64,000 bases of DNA from CBDBKL01 sp965116215 (lineage in GTDB: Bacteria > Bdellovibrionota > Bdellovibrionia > Bdellovibrionales > JAKFYE01), in contig OZ220494.1 in the NCBI GenBank assembly GCA_965116215.1, positions 868,001 to 932,000 on the forward strand, written 5' to 3'. A program made the translations under genes and the position numbers. Positions 27,702 through 38,006 of the stretch are shown here, piece by piece; the stretch's first letter is position 1; the number at the start of each line of letters is the position of its first letter. The notes under the pieces were generated by a model that saw only the letters and a program-made list of their open reading frames with translations, was not told the DNA's origin and made no database searches.

Positions 27702-27940
27702 CCTTTTGAAAGCAGTAATATATTAAATATCTTTTTGAGAAAACTGCTTTATCTAAAAGATATCTATCCTATGATATAAAACACTTTAACAAAGCATGTA
27801 TAGTTTCATGAGATACAATGAACTCAGTGTGATCGAGTATCTTTTTTAGAATTGAACCAGTTGTGTAGAGTAGACTCACTAAAATAGAGAATGTATCTTT
27901 CATACTCATTATTATTTTTTGAAAATCCTAACAACAGTTA

Positions 27941-29050
27941 TTAAGAAAGAAGGGCCTCTTTGAGGTTTTCAATAACATACGATTGTTCATCATCACTCAA
28001 TTCTGGGAAAATAGGCAAGGCCAACACCTCTTTTGCAGCTTCTTCTGCGACAGGAAAATCTTTGATGATATCCCAACTCTCAAATACTGATGCTTGAGGT
28101 ATAGTCTTTGGATAATAAATATCAGTAGAGATACCCTTTTCAACAAGCCAAGTGCGAATACGATTGCGATTTTTAACTCTTATAACAAATTGGTTCCAAA
28201 CCACTTCACAATATTTCGAAATCTTAGGTAACTGAAAGCGTTCACTCTCCAAATCTTTCAACTCGGAGAGATACCTCTGTGCAATTTTTGTTCTCTTTAA
28301 AACCCATTGTTCTAAATATTTCAATTTTACATTTAGGTAGGCACACTGAAGAACGTCCAACCGAGCATTAGTGCCTAAGTAACTAAACTCATGCTTTTTT
28401 ATCTTTCCATGATCTCTCAAGAGTTTAACTTTTCTATTCCATTCATCATTGGCCGTGACAACAAGTCCCCCTTCACCTGCGCCACCAAGATTTTTAGTGG
28501 GATAAAAACTTGTGGCTCCTAAGTCCCCTATACCTCCTGCGGGTTTTCCCTTGTATTTCGCACCTAGGCTCTGTGCAAAGTCTTCTAAAACATAAAGTGA
28601 ATGTGATTTTGCTAAATCCAAAATGGGATCCATATCTGCACACTGACCATAAAGATGAACAGGCATAATCACTTTTGTTTTACTTGTTATGAGAGGTTCT
28701 ATAGCTTGTGGATCAATATTGAACGTCTCGGCATCAATATCAACAAACACTGGGCGTGCTCCAATCCAACAAATTGCACTTGTTGTCGCAAAAAAACTAA
28801 AAGCTGGCGTAATGACCTCATCACCAACTCCGACACCCAAAGCCTTTAACCCTAAAATCAACGCATCTGTTCCTGAACCTACAGTCGAAGCCTGCTTCAC
28901 TCCCAAATATTCAGAAATATCCGACTCAAAAGCACTGACATATTTTCCACCAATAAAAGATTGCTCTTTCAAAATGGATTCAAAGACACTTAAAACATCT
29001 TTCTCAATAATCTGATATTGACGCTGAATATCAAAAAAGGGAACTCTCAT
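27941..29050 (-). CDS. DegT/DnrJ/EryC1-family sugar aminotransferase
   Basis: 369 residues from the ATG at 29050; a start at 29095 would add 15 residues that the family lacks. It is a PLP-dependent fold with VGSGTDALILGLKALGVG, EVITPAFSFFATTSAI, VLEDFAQSLGAKYKG, and the PLP-binding lysine in SFYPTKNLGGAGEGG. Members transaminate keto-sugar nucleotides to amino sugars for LPS, O-antigen or capsule. It is divergent from the glycosyltransferase and polymerase genes at 29165-31809, which supports a surface-polysaccharide role. The exact sugar is unknown. Confidence 0.92.
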   Translation of the reverse strand: MRVPFFDIQRQYQIIEKDVLSVFESILKEQSFIGGKYVSAFESDISEYLGVKQASTVGSGTDALILGLKALGVGVGDEVITPAFSFFATTSAICWIGARPVFVDIDAETFNIDPQAIEPLITSKTKVIMPVHLYGQCADMDPILDLAKSHSLYVLEDFAQSLGAKYKGKPAGGIGDLGATSFYPTKNLGGAGEGGLVVTANDEWNRKVKLLRDHGKIKKHEFSYLGTNARLDVLQCAYLNVKLKYLEQWVLKRTKIAQRYLSELKDLESERFQLPKISKYCEVVWNQFVIRVKNRNRIRTWLVEKGISTDIYYPKTIPQASVFESWDIIKDFPVAEEAAKEVLALPIFPELSDDEQSYVIENLKEALLS

Positions 29051-29164
29051 GAGGGTAGAATAGAGTTTTAAGAAAACTCTGTCTAGAAACAACACAAAGA
29101 TTTATTCTTTCTAATTTTGACCTTCTGTTGCTACACAATAGGAGACCAAGTAGTATAAAGCCTT

Positions 29165-30424
29165 ATGTCACGTCGACCCCCTTTACCAAAACACTTAAAT
29201 ATTTGTATGGTGGCTCGAAAATTTCCTATTAAAAGTCGAGCAGCTGCTAATGGATTTCTATGGCCTATAGCTAGGGGGCTTTCACAGAAAGGGCACTATG
29301 TGACCTTTATATCTAAAGACAGCCCTCAAAACCAACATGAATTCCAACAGGATGATGTCCATGGCTATTACACTTCTGAGAGTCCATTAAAGCGTTTTCA
29401 CTTTCCCAAAGCTGTACGCCTCAAGTGCTTTGAACTCCATAAAAAGAGGCCTTTTCACATTATACATAGTGTAGATGCATCAGCCATCCAAGTGGCTCAG
29501 CTGAAAAAGAAAAATCAAATGGCCGTAGCATACGACATTCAAGCCACACAAGTTGCCCAACTTTTTGCCATACTCGGCATGGCAAAAGACTCATTAAACT
29601 CCCTGTTGCGAGCTGACCTAGCACTTGTCTATAAATATTTCACCACCTTTTTTGGAAAAGATCGCAAAATTTTAAAAACAGCCGATGGTGTTTTTGTCAC
29701 AAGCCCACAACAAAGGCTCATTTTAGAAAGATACTATTATTATCCTGACTCTCGAATTTATACCGTTCCCTATGGCGTTGAAATAGGTGACATCTCTCAA
29801 ACCAAGGATACAGAAAACAAGGAATTGAAAGAAAGCCTCAACTTACCCGAAGCAGGTCATACTATAGTGAGCATTACAGATATGACAGAACTTGAAGAAA
29901 TAAAAAATCTCCTACAAGCCTTTGAAAAAGTGGCTATTAAAAAACCAAAGTCCCGACTTATACTTGTTGGCAACGGCCCACGCAGAAAAGATATAGAGTA
30001 TCAAACATATAATTTAGCTTTAGGAGGTAAGGTTATTTTCACTGGTTCTGTACGAAACACTGATTTGTCAAAATATATTTCCTTAGCTGATGTTTTTGTC
30101 AACTTAAGTTCTAGAACAACAGGATTTGAACCCTCTATGTTGGAAGCCATGGCACAGAAAAAAGTAGTTATTGGATCAGAAGTGAGTGCTATATCAAATA
30201 TCATTGAAGATGGCATTGATGGGTTTCTTATAAGACCAGCAGATACACAGTCTTTATCTCATCTGCTCATAGCTATGTTTACAGGACGCTTGATCACCCC
30301 TCAAATAGGTGATAGGGCATATAAGAAAGTTATGGATCTCTTTGATACAGAAAAAATGGTTAGCGAAACGATTTCATCCTATTTTAAAATTCTAAAAAGA
30401 TCAGGATATTACTCTGCATCATGA
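29165..30424 (+). CDS. GT4-family glycosyltransferase
   Basis: 419 residues with a two-Rossmann GT-B architecture. The N-terminal domain begins LNICMVARKFPIKSR. The C-terminal donor-binding domain has LILVGNGPRRKDIE, VIFTGSVRN, YISLADVFVNLSSRTTGFEP and SMLEAMAQKKVVIGS, including the E-x7-E type motif. It should transfer a sugar from a nucleotide donor to a lipid-linked or saccharide acceptor at the cytoplasmic membrane face. Its stop overlaps the next gene's start by four bases (ATGA), so the two are coupled. Confidence 0.9.
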   Translation: MSRRPPLPKHLNICMVARKFPIKSRAAANGFLWPIARGLSQKGHYVTFISKDSPQNQHEFQQDDVHGYYTSESPLKRFHFPKAVRLKCFELHKKRPFHIIHSVDASAIQVAQLKKKNQMAVAYDIQATQVAQLFAILGMAKDSLNSLLRADLALVYKYFTTFFGKDRKILKTADGVFVTSPQQRLILERYYYYPDSRIYTVPYGVEIGDISQTKDTENKELKESLNLPEAGHTIVSITDMTELEEIKNLLQAFEKVAIKKPKSRLILVGNGPRRKDIEYQTYNLALGGKVIFTGSVRNTDLSKYISLADVFVNLSSRTTGFEPSMLEAMAQKKVVIGSEVSAISNIIEDGIDGFLIRPADTQSLSHLLIAMFTGRLITPQIGDRAYKKVMDLFDTEKMVSETISSYFKILKRSGYYSAS

Positions 30425-31809
30425 AATATTGGTCTACCCCTAGCGAAAAAGCACACTATATAACAAACCCAAAGCCGCCCAGAGTACAAAAAAGCCTGCA
30501 AGAGGAATCCATTCTTATTTTATGGGCTAAAAAAATACTAGGCACACCTATTCCCCTACTTTTACTTCTCTATCCGATCACTTTGTTAACAACCATATCT
30601 GGAATGGAAATTCTCAGCGCAATCCTTATAGTACTGACACTTTTCTATATGCTCTTTGATGTTTTGGGAAAAAGACGTGAGTTTAAATTTTTTATGATTC
30701 CAGGAACTGTGAGTCTTATTGGGTTCATCATTATTGCCTACTTAGGCCTTGTTGTGAATGCACCAGAAGCCAATCCATGGCGATATCTAGCTCAGATTCA
30801 TTGGGTCGTTTTGTTATTTATTTTACCCTACACATTAACTCTTTTTCCCGGCTTAAATAAACTTTTCAATATTCTCATTGTAACAGCTTCCATCATTTCT
30901 ATCTATGCCATAGCTCAACACTTCACAGGTTTAGATCTGAACTATCTTATGGGTTGGAGAGATACACCCGCCCCCAGACCCGCTCTTCACTCCAATGGGA
31001 AGTTTTACTCAAGCATAGGTTTCTTTAAACATCACCTCATATATGGCTATGTGTATGGTATCGTGTTGTGTTTCCCAGTTGCAGCACTGTTACTAGGTCG
31101 TCAACAAACTCTATTATTTAAAATCATGATGATTTTATCCTCCCTTTTAATTGGTTTTAGCTTATTATTCACATATGGACGGGGTGTCTGGCTTGCAGTA
31201 TGTGCAGCCATTCTCTTTATGGCAGCGTATACAAGTAAACGCATCTTTTTCTTAGCACTTTCCTCACTGCTCGGGATATTTATCCTAATGTATTCTACAA
31301 GTGATACATTTTCAGATCGCTTTAATACTTTTTTATCAACAACCTATAGTAGTAATAAAGTACGCATAAATATTTGGAGAGCCAATATGGCTATGTTTGC
31401 CGACTATCCATGGATTGGAATCGGATACGAACAAAATGCACGAAGAACTGCAGAATATTACGAAAAACTAAGGATTGAAGAGACATTCATAGCAGATGCA
31501 CATAATAACTATATCCAAGCCCTCTCAACCACAGGGATTTTGGGCTTTTTATTTTATATGCTATTTATTATTTCTTTTTTATTTGCAACCCATCAATTAA
31601 TTATGAAAATACCTAAAACACACTATTGGCATAGGGTTTTCACATTAGCTATTTTGGGAGCACAAATCACTATGCATACGGGAGGACTTACTGAGTGGAC
31701 AATAGGAGATAGTGAGGTTTACCATCTCTTCATTTTCTTATTAGCCTGTATGTCCTACATGTGTGAACGTTACAACAATGAAATCATCCCAAGTGACCAT
31801 AGCCTTTAA
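30421..31809 (+). CDS. O-antigen ligase/polymerase-like membrane protein (Wzy_C family)
   Basis: 462 residues with about ten to twelve membrane helices and a large periplasmic loop (about 170-205). The family motif region is visible: NIWRANMAMFADYPWIGIGYE, then FIADAHNNYIQALSTTGILG, where the His in the HNxY context is the one used by WaaL-type ligases. These proteins ligate O-antigen to lipid A core or polymerise O-units in the inner membrane. The coupled glycosyltransferase upstream supports this. Ligase and polymerase cannot be separated from sequence alone. Confidence 0.85.
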   Translation: MKYWSTPSEKAHYITNPKPPRVQKSLQEESILILWAKKILGTPIPLLLLLYPITLLTTISGMEILSAILIVLTLFYMLFDVLGKRREFKFFMIPGTVSLIGFIIIAYLGLVVNAPEANPWRYLAQIHWVVLLFILPYTLTLFPGLNKLFNILIVTASIISIYAIAQHFTGLDLNYLMGWRDTPAPRPALHSNGKFYSSIGFFKHHLIYGYVYGIVLCFPVAALLLGRQQTLLFKIMMILSSLLIGFSLLFTYGRGVWLAVCAAILFMAAYTSKRIFFLALSSLLGIFILMYSTSDTFSDRFNTFLSTTYSSNKVRINIWRANMAMFADYPWIGIGYEQNARRTAEYYEKLRIEETFIADAHNNYIQALSTTGILGFLFYMLFIISFLFATHQLIMKIPKTHYWHRVFTLAILGAQITMHTGGLTEWTIGDSEVYHLFIFLLACMSYMCERYNNEIIPSDHSL

Positions 31810-32052
31810 AGACCTTGCAAAACTTTTTTCATCAAATCTAACTCGTAAATTGTCACAATAACTTTTCAGTTTAGCCTTATGAGTTCAAAAAAATTTCTGG
31901 TATTAAGTCGAGAAAAATTCTTTTGGCTTCTTTCTTTTTTAGAAAAAAACATTTTTTCTGATATTGAAAGTAAAAATCACTGGATAAATGCCATTGGATG
32001 AGAAAGAATATAGTTAGTTCTTTCAAGAGCTTAGAACATATAAGGAAGAGAG

Positions 32053-32349
32053 ATGACAAAGGCTGATCTTATAAATCATATTTCAGAAACTGCAGGCATT
32101 ACTCGTGTAAAGTCTGAAACTGTTGTAAATACGATATTTGATTACATGATAGATGCCCTTCTCAAAGATGATCGTATTGAAATTCGAGGATTTGGTTCCT
32201 TTGTGAACCGCACTTACGATGCCTATAAAGGAAGAAATCCTAGAACAGGAGAAATCATCAATGTCTGTGATAAAAAATTACCTTTTTTTAAAGTTGGAAA
32301 AGATTTAAAAGAAGAAGTGAATCAAGGCACAGATCCAATATCTGATTAA
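32053..32349 (+). CDS. HU/IHF-family DNA-bending protein
   Basis: 98 residues. It begins MTKADLINHISE and has the dimer core IEIRGFGSFVNR and the DNA-binding arm YKGRNPRTGE. It binds and bends DNA as a dimer. The C-terminus carries an additional short acidic tail. IHF subunit versus HU cannot be decided confidently; the arm and GFGSF suit either IHF-alpha or HU. GGAAGAGAG precedes the ATG. It is a single gene between the polysaccharide group and an A+T-rich spacer. Confidence 0.92.
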   Translation: MTKADLINHISETAGITRVKSETVVNTIFDYMIDALLKDDRIEIRGFGSFVNRTYDAYKGRNPRTGEIINVCDKKLPFFKVGKDLKEEVNQGTDPISD

Positions 32350-32409
32350 AGTGGCATTCCCCATCGATCGCTTTTTAAAGTAGATCTCATTCTAATACCT
32401 TATTAAGAA

Positions 32410-32560
32410 TTCATCATTTTTTAATCACATTGAGATATAAACTCGTTTTGCTTTGGTTTAATAACATCATTCATAGCTCATTATTTTTTTAATCATATCT
32501 AGATCTTTCTCATAGACGTGCTGAACCAAGACATTGAATATTCATCATTTTTTTAATGAT
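32410..32560. repeat. Three spaced copies of a TCATYATTTTTTTAAT motif
   Basis: Between the convergent HU/IHF-like and EpmA-like genes the motif occurs at 32410-32427, 32477-32495 and 32541-32560, with about 65 bp between copies. The third copy is palindromic (ATCATT, T-run, AATGAT) and lies ten bases beyond the EpmA-like stop. They may be weak bidirectional terminators or remnants of a short tandem repeat. Confidence 0.35.
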
Positions 32561-32569
32561 AGCTATAGA

Positions 32570-34042
32570 TTAAACACGAGTTTCTGCAATATTCTTTTTA
32601 TCTGTAATTGCCATAAACAACCGCTCTAATCCTAAAGCAATACCTGCGCTCGGAGGTAAACCAGAGTCAATAGCCCTTATAAAGTCCTCATCTATTTTTT
32701 GGCCAGAGTCCTTGAACCGTTGACGATGTTCATTTGGATCATTTAACTCATGAAAAGCATTGGCAATCTCTAAACCCTTCCAATAGAATTCAAAACGATC
32801 TGCCCAGCCTTCATTTGTTATACGCGACCAAATAGCCTGAGAAGGAGGATATTGAGTCACAAGCACAGGTCCACTTAATTGTGGTTCAATATATTCTATA
32901 AAAATACGAAAAAAAAGAGTATTAAAATCCTCTCTATCCATAAACTTCAAAGCCAACCTTTTACAGAGACCCTGAAGGTCTTTTTTTGACGTATGGGGAG
33001 TGAGTTTAAAATAAACATATTTTTTAAATAACTCAGCCATCGTGACTTCACAAAGAGGCTTAAGTTCTAAAATTTTATAAGGCCAGTGCTGACCAAAGTA
33101 ATCCAATAAAACCTGTAAATCTTTTTTTAAAGTCTCTATAGAGTCTAGACCCCTATACCACTCCAATAGCTTAAACTCTGGGCGATGATGTGCTGTAAAT
33201 TCATTATTTCTATAAACGGTTTTTATTTCATAGAGCCTTGTCCAGCCCTGAGCTAAAAGTCTTTTTAAATAAAACTCAGGGCTTGTGACAAGATATTGTT
33301 TTTGTCTCTTCCCCAGCGACAAGACCTCTACTTCAAAGGGCATAATTTCAGACTCAATACCTGCGCACTTCACAAGGGATGGTGTCTCCACTTGAACAAA
33401 GCCTAATGTATCAAAAACATTTTGAATATAACGGATAAAAAGCTGCCATTGGTGAGCCAGCTCATATGATGGAGAGTCCTCTGTGACACTGAGAGTATTA
33501 GGACTAACTAATTTTAACCATTTAATATGTACTCTTTTTATCTTCTGTTGGGATGGTATTTCTTTGAGGTCATTGGTGTAGACTTCGGCAATAACCCAGT
33601 CACCCAATACTAATTTCTCAGATAAATGAACTATTTTCTGTTGATCCACTTGAATACGAAGACCTAATGTTCTGCCATTATTAGCAATGAACAGACACCC
33701 CTCTTGCTTTTTATTCTCTGTATGTTCTTTTGTGGATCTGAATGAATCCTCTCGCTTTCCTTTTATAAACTCAGAGACACCCCTTTTCTCTATATTTTTT
33801 GTTGTTTGTTGTCTTATAGTTTTTAGATTTTGTTTTTGTTCTTCAGAATCACATGGAACAGGCAAAATGTCGCAAATCCGTCCTCCAACCACCACTGTCT
33901 TAGACGAAACAGCTTTTTGCTTATTTAATTCAGAAATAAAAAGGTCAAACTCTGGTAGAGTGAATACCTTTTGAGTCATAGCTGGGAAGTGAGTCCATTC
34001 AGAGTGAAGATAAGATTGACGATTTTCCATATATAAATACAC
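32570..34042 (-). CDS. EpmA/GenX-like class II lysyl-tRNA-synthetase paralogue with an N-terminal OB-like extension
   Basis: 490 residues; E. coli EpmA has 325. The C-terminal ~300 residues are a class II synthetase core: motif 1 GFVQVETPSLVKCAGIE, motif 2 with NNEFTAHHRPEFKLLEWYR, and motif 3 SAGIALGLERLFMAI. EIANAFHELNDPNEHRQRF and HHRPEF match EpmA, which lysylates elongation factor P, better than true LysRS. The N-terminal ~190 residues hold OB-like strands (VVVGGRICDI, LGDWVIAEVYTND) interrupted by a charged insert (about 68-110). LysRS has an OB domain there and EpmA lacks it. GTG at 34042 with GGAGAAGG is the likely start. No efp gene is in the window. Confidence 0.75.
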   Translation of the reverse strand: MYLYMENRQSYLHSEWTHFPAMTQKVFTLPEFDLFISELNKQKAVSSKTVVVGGRICDILPVPCDSEEQKQNLKTIRQQTTKNIEKRGVSEFIKGKREDSFRSTKEHTENKKQEGCLFIANNGRTLGLRIQVDQQKIVHLSEKLVLGDWVIAEVYTNDLKEIPSQQKIKRVHIKWLKLVSPNTLSVTEDSPSYELAHQWQLFIRYIQNVFDTLGFVQVETPSLVKCAGIESEIMPFEVEVLSLGKRQKQYLVTSPEFYLKRLLAQGWTRLYEIKTVYRNNEFTAHHRPEFKLLEWYRGLDSIETLKKDLQVLLDYFGQHWPYKILELKPLCEVTMAELFKKYVYFKLTPHTSKKDLQGLCKRLALKFMDREDFNTLFFRIFIEYIEPQLSGPVLVTQYPPSQAIWSRITNEGWADRFEFYWKGLEIANAFHELNDPNEHRQRFKDSGQKIDEDFIRAIDSGLPPSAGIALGLERLFMAITDKKNIAETRV

Positions 34043-34197
34043 CTACACGCCTTCTCCAACATGCCTCAAGAATTATTATTTCAGGTTCAAGATACTTTAA
34101 GTGGACGAGAATAGGAATTAACTTCTTGTAATAACTATGAAAAATAGGTATTTTTGTGTGTTCAAGGATTTCAGAGTCTAAATTGAGGGAAATTATC

Positions 34198-34278
34198 GAC
34201 ACAGCTATTTGCCGGTGATTGAATCGCTGGGCAAATAGCTTTATTTTCACCAGTGAGCAGAAACTGTGTTCATCGTAA
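34198..34278 (+). promoter_or_regulatory. Structured leader upstream of gcvP
   Basis: An 11-bp perfect stem, AGCTATTTGCC (34203-34213) with GGCAAATAGCT (34230-34240), is followed by TTATTTT. An outer pairing of ACACAG (just before it) with CTGTGT (around 34265) is also possible, so two mutually dependent structures can form about 75-150 bases before the gcvP start. This could be a terminator or attenuator controlling gcvP. I do not see the conserved core of a glycine riboswitch, so no riboswitch is claimed. Confidence 0.4.
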
Positions 34279-34351
34279 TTGTAAAACAAGTCAAGAATGA
34301 GGATAACTGAGTTTTGTGAAAATGAAAATTTTTGATAAAGGAGAGGGTCTC

Positions 34352-37222
34352 ATGCCAAAAACAAAAAAAAATCATGATACAAATGATCCCATCTTTCAAA
34401 ACACAGAACAGAAGACGAGCCTATATACTGAAAACTTTGCTGATCGTCATATTGGAGTGCAAGCTCATGATATCAAAGAGATGTTAAATACCCTCAATGT
34501 CCAATCTTTAGATGCACTCATAGATGCCACTGTCCCCAGAAATATTCGAACACATAAACCATTAAGATTACCCACAGCTCTGACAGAGCAGGACGCTTTA
34601 AAACGAATCAAAGTAATTATGTCTGAAAATTCTATCTTTAAAACATACATAGGAATGGGTTACAGTGATTGTATTACTCCGACTCCAATACAAAGACATT
34701 TTTTTGAAAACCCTGGTTGGTACACTCAATACACCCCCTATCAATCAGAAATTTCTCAAGGCCGTCTGGAAGCTCTCTTAAATTTTCAAACAATGATTGC
34801 TGACTTAACAGCACTTCCTCTATCCAATGCCAGTCTACTAGATGAGGGAACGGCCGCTGCAGAGGCTATGAGTCTTGCTTTTCATAAATCAAAAGGACGT
34901 TCTACATTTCTTATTGCTCAAGACTGCCATCCCCAAACAATTGAAATTTTAAAAACACGATCTGAACCTTTAAACATAAAACTCATTATTGATAACATTC
35001 ATCAATTCCCAATTGACGATTCCATCTTCGGTGTTCTTGTCCAATACCCTACGACATATGGAGATATTAACAATTATTCTAAGCTATTTGAATCTATTCA
35101 TCACATCGGAGGTCTTTGTATCATGGCGGCCGACCTTTTAGCACTCACTCTTCTTAAACCTCCCGGAGAATGGGGGGCTGACATTGCTGTTGGTAACACT
35201 CAACGTTTTGGAGTGCCTTTGGGGTTTGGAGGACCACATGCAGGTTACTTTGCCACAAAGGCAGAGTTCAAACGCATGATACCGGGACGAATTGTAGGTG
35301 CCTCTATTGATAGCCGCAAACGTAGAGCGTATCGATTAGCTCTACAAACTCGCGAACAACATATCCGTCGAGAAAGAGCGACAAGCAACATATGTACATC
35401 CCAAGTTCTTCTTGCTATTATGGCGAGCTTTTATGCCATATATCACGGCCCTCAACGTTTAAAAAAAATAGCCCTTCGCATTCACCACCTCACAGATACT
35501 TTAAGAAAAGCTCTACAATCAAAAGGCTTCTCTATTTCCCATGAGAGGTACTTTGATACTTTGACCATAAAAGTCTCTCCATCAGAAAGACAGAAAATTT
35601 TAGAACGCACTCAAAAAATAAATTTACGTCAAGATCAACTGGACACTCTAAGTGTGAGTCTGGACGAGACAACAACGCTTCATGATTTACAGAATATCAT
35701 TGAGGTCTTTTCAGGCGAAAACACTCCAATTTCACTATCGACTTCGTATCAGATACCTAAGGGATTTCAACGCACTTCAAATTTTCTTTCCCATAAGGTT
35801 TTCAATTCTTACCATTCAGAGACAGAACTCTTACGTTATATGACTCGCCTACAATCAAAAGATCTTTCCTTAACATCTTCAATGATACCTTTGGGGTCAT
35901 GTACAATGAAACTCAATGCGACAACTGAAATGTTGCCCGTCAGTTGGCCAGAAATTTCAAAGCTCCATCCCTTTGTTCCCTCCTCTCAAGCCAAAGGGTA
36001 CTTGCAACTGTTTAAAGACTTGGAAACATGGCTTTCAGATATCACGGGGTTTAAAAGTGTTTCGTTACAACCTAATTCAGGATCTCAAGGAGAGCTGGCT
36101 GGTTTATTAGTCATAAGACAGTTCTTTAAAAAAAATCTTCCCCAATCTCATAGAAATATTGTTCTTATTCCCCAATCCGCACATGGGACCAATCCAGCAA
36201 GTGCAGCAATGGCGAGTTTTCAATCCATTCCTGTTGAATGTGACAAAAATGGCAATATAGATTTCAAAGATCTGGACATGAAGGTTCGAAAACATTCTAA
36301 AAACTTAGCAGCTCTAATGATAACTTATCCTTCAACTCATGGTGTTTTTGAAGAGAACATCAAAGATGTTTGCACACTGATCCATCATCATGGAGGGCAG
36401 GTGTATATGGATGGTGCAAACATGAATGCTCAGATGGGTTTATGCCGACCGGCTGAGTATGGGGCTGATGTTTGTCATTTAAATTTGCATAAAACATTTT
36501 GTATCCCCCATGGCGGTGGTGGTCCCGGAATGGGTCCTATTGCTGTAGCCTCTCATTTGGCAGATTATCTTCCAGGTCATAGTGTTTATGGCTTAGGCCA
36601 AGAGCACAGTTTAACTGCTGTATCGGCAGCTCCTTGGGGCAGTCCAAGTATTTTACCTATTTCTTGGACATATATTGCTATGATGGGCCCAGACGGTTTG
36701 AAAAAAAGTTCAGAAATAGCTATCTTAAATGCTAACTATATAATGAGTCGACTTAAGGACTCTTATAAAATTCTCTATACGGGCTCAGGGGGTTATGTAG
36801 CTCATGAATGCATTATTGATCTTCAAGAATTCCAACCTTTTATAACAGTAGAAGATGTTGCAAAACGCCTTATGGATTATGGATTTCATGCTCCCACAGT
36901 CGCCTTTCCTGTGCATGGGACACTAATGATTGAGCCGACAGAGAGTGAATCTAAAGCTGAGTTGGATCGTTTTTGTGAAGCCATGATAGAAATACGAAAA
37001 GAGATTGAAGAGATAGTGAGTGGAAAAATGGATAGAGAAAAAAACCCTTTAAAACTTGCACCCCATACAATAGAAGATCTTTGCGACGATTGGGATCGTC
37101 CCTATTCACGAAAAAGTGCCGTCTATCCTCTCGATTGGGTCAAAGAGAGAAAGTTCTGGCCTGCTGTGAATCGCATTGATAACCCCTATGGAGATCGTCA
37201 TTTATTTTGCACCTGTGAGTGA
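34352..37222 (+). CDS. gcvP: Glycine dehydrogenase (decarboxylating), P-protein
   Basis: 956 residues, the full single-chain P-protein typical of proteobacteria. It begins with FADRHIG and has [41 protein letters not shown] and the PLP lysine in [17 protein letters not shown] (Lys714). It decarboxylates glycine and passes the aminomethyl group to the lipoyl H-protein. The ATG at 34352 has AAGGAGAGGG upstream and is preferred to the GTG at 34316. The T-, H- and L-protein genes are not in the window. It ends tail to tail with maiA, overlapping by 25 bases. Confidence 0.97.
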   Translation: MPKTKKNHDTNDPIFQNTEQKTSLYTENFADRHIGVQAHDIKEMLNTLNVQSLDALIDATVPRNIRTHKPLRLPTALTEQDALKRIKVIMSENSIFKTYIGMGYSDCITPTPIQRHFFENPGWYTQYTPYQSEISQGRLEALLNFQTMIADLTALPLSNASLLDEGTAAAEAMSLAFHKSKGRSTFLIAQDCHPQTIEILKTRSEPLNIKLIIDNIHQFPIDDSIFGVLVQYPTTYGDINNYSKLFESIHHIGGLCIMAADLLALTLLKPPGEWGADIAVGNTQRFGVPLGFGGPHAGYFATKAEFKRMIPGRIVGASIDSRKRRAYRLALQTREQHIRRERATSNICTSQVLLAIMASFYAIYHGPQRLKKIALRIHHLTDTLRKALQSKGFSISHERYFDTLTIKVSPSERQKILERTQKINLRQDQLDTLSVSLDETTTLHDLQNIIEVFSGENTPISLSTSYQIPKGFQRTSNFLSHKVFNSYHSETELLRYMTRLQSKDLSLTSSMIPLGSCTMKLNATTEMLPVSWPEISKLHPFVPSSQAKGYLQLFKDLETWLSDITGFKSVSLQPNSGSQGELAGLLVIRQFFKKNLPQSHRNIVLIPQSAHGTNPASAAMASFQSIPVECDKNGNIDFKDLDMKVRKHSKNLAALMITYPSTHGVFEENIKDVCTLIHHHGGQVYMDGANMNAQMGLCRPAEYGADVCHLNLHKTFCIPHGGGGPGMGPIAVASHLADYLPGHSVYGLGQEHSLTAVSAAPWGSPSILPISWTYIAMMGPDGLKKSSEIAILNANYIMSRLKDSYKILYTGSGGYVAHECIIDLQEFQPFITVEDVAKRLMDYGFHAPTVAFPVHGTLMIEPTESESKAELDRFCEAMIEIRKEIEEIVSGKMDREKNPLKLAPHTIEDLCDDWDRPYSRKSAVYPLDWVKERKFWPAVNRIDNPYGDRHLFCTCE

Positions 37223-37845
37223 TTATCCGGCTGACTTGAAGGGTGTGCTTTTTTAAAAGGTTCCATGACTATACACTTTTCATACACTGAGGTGACTTTT
37301 GGAAATGGAGTCATATCTACATTAAACCTTTTTGCATTGTAAACTTGTGGGACGAGAAAGGCATCAGCGGCCGTTAATTGATTTCCAAAAGAAAAAGTGC
37401 CCTCTTGCATTTCTTCTTCTAAGGCTTGAAATCCTCTTTGTATCCAGTACTCGCTCCATTCAGCTCTATCTCCACCGAGTTCTTCAACTTTTTTTAAAAC
37501 AGAAAGGTTTTGTAGAGGTTGAATTCCCGAGTTGACCATCTCACAAAGTTTTAAAACACGGCATCGGGCTTTTATCTCTTTTGGCAAAAGGCTTGGAGTT
37601 GGAAAAGAGGTATCAAGATATTCAATAATGGGTAGAGACTGTGTCAGGGAATACCCATTATGCACAAGGATAGGAACCTGTGCCATTGGATTGAGTTTTC
37701 TATAATCTCTCGTATATTGTTCCCCACCGTCTTTTAATAGATGAATGGCCCTATATTCATAAGAAATATTTTTGATCTCTAAAACAATACGTACCCTATA
37801 GGCTGACGAACTTCTATAATAGGAATAAAGTGTGACATGTTCCAT
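37198..37845 (-). CDS. maiA: Maleylacetoacetate isomerase (zeta-class GST)
   Basis: 215 residues with a glutathione-transferase fold. The zeta-class signature is visible as [16 protein letters not shown] (around residues 10-25), then [11 protein letters not shown] and the helical domain ending with [18 protein letters not shown]. It isomerises maleylacetoacetate to fumarylacetoacetate using glutathione, the penultimate step of tyrosine catabolism. The enzyme for the next step, fumarylacetoacetase, is encoded divergently at 38007, which strongly supports the call. Confidence 0.92.
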   Translation of the reverse strand: MEHVTLYSYYRSSSAYRVRIVLEIKNISYEYRAIHLLKDGGEQYTRDYRKLNPMAQVPILVHNGYSLTQSLPIIEYLDTSFPTPSLLPKEIKARCRVLKLCEMVNSGIQPLQNLSVLKKVEELGGDRAEWSEYWIQRGFQALEEEMQEGTFSFGNQLTAADAFLVPQVYNAKRFNVDMTPFPKVTSVYEKCIVMEPFKKAHPSSQPDNHSQVQNK

Positions 37846-38006
37846 ATATGAATCCTAATAAAGAGAAAGAAGATATAGCAGATGCTTTGACAATAACGCA
37901 AGGATGCCTTTTATCAAACCTTGTCAAAAAGCACTCTATATGACAGCTTAATAGCCACCCTTACTATAACGAATATATATAAAAAACAAGATTTAAAGGA
38001 CTCTCT

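Noticed and set aside
34043..34351. Possible glycine riboswitch before gcvP
   Set aside because: I looked for the conserved glycine-aptamer core and did not find it; only hairpins are supported.
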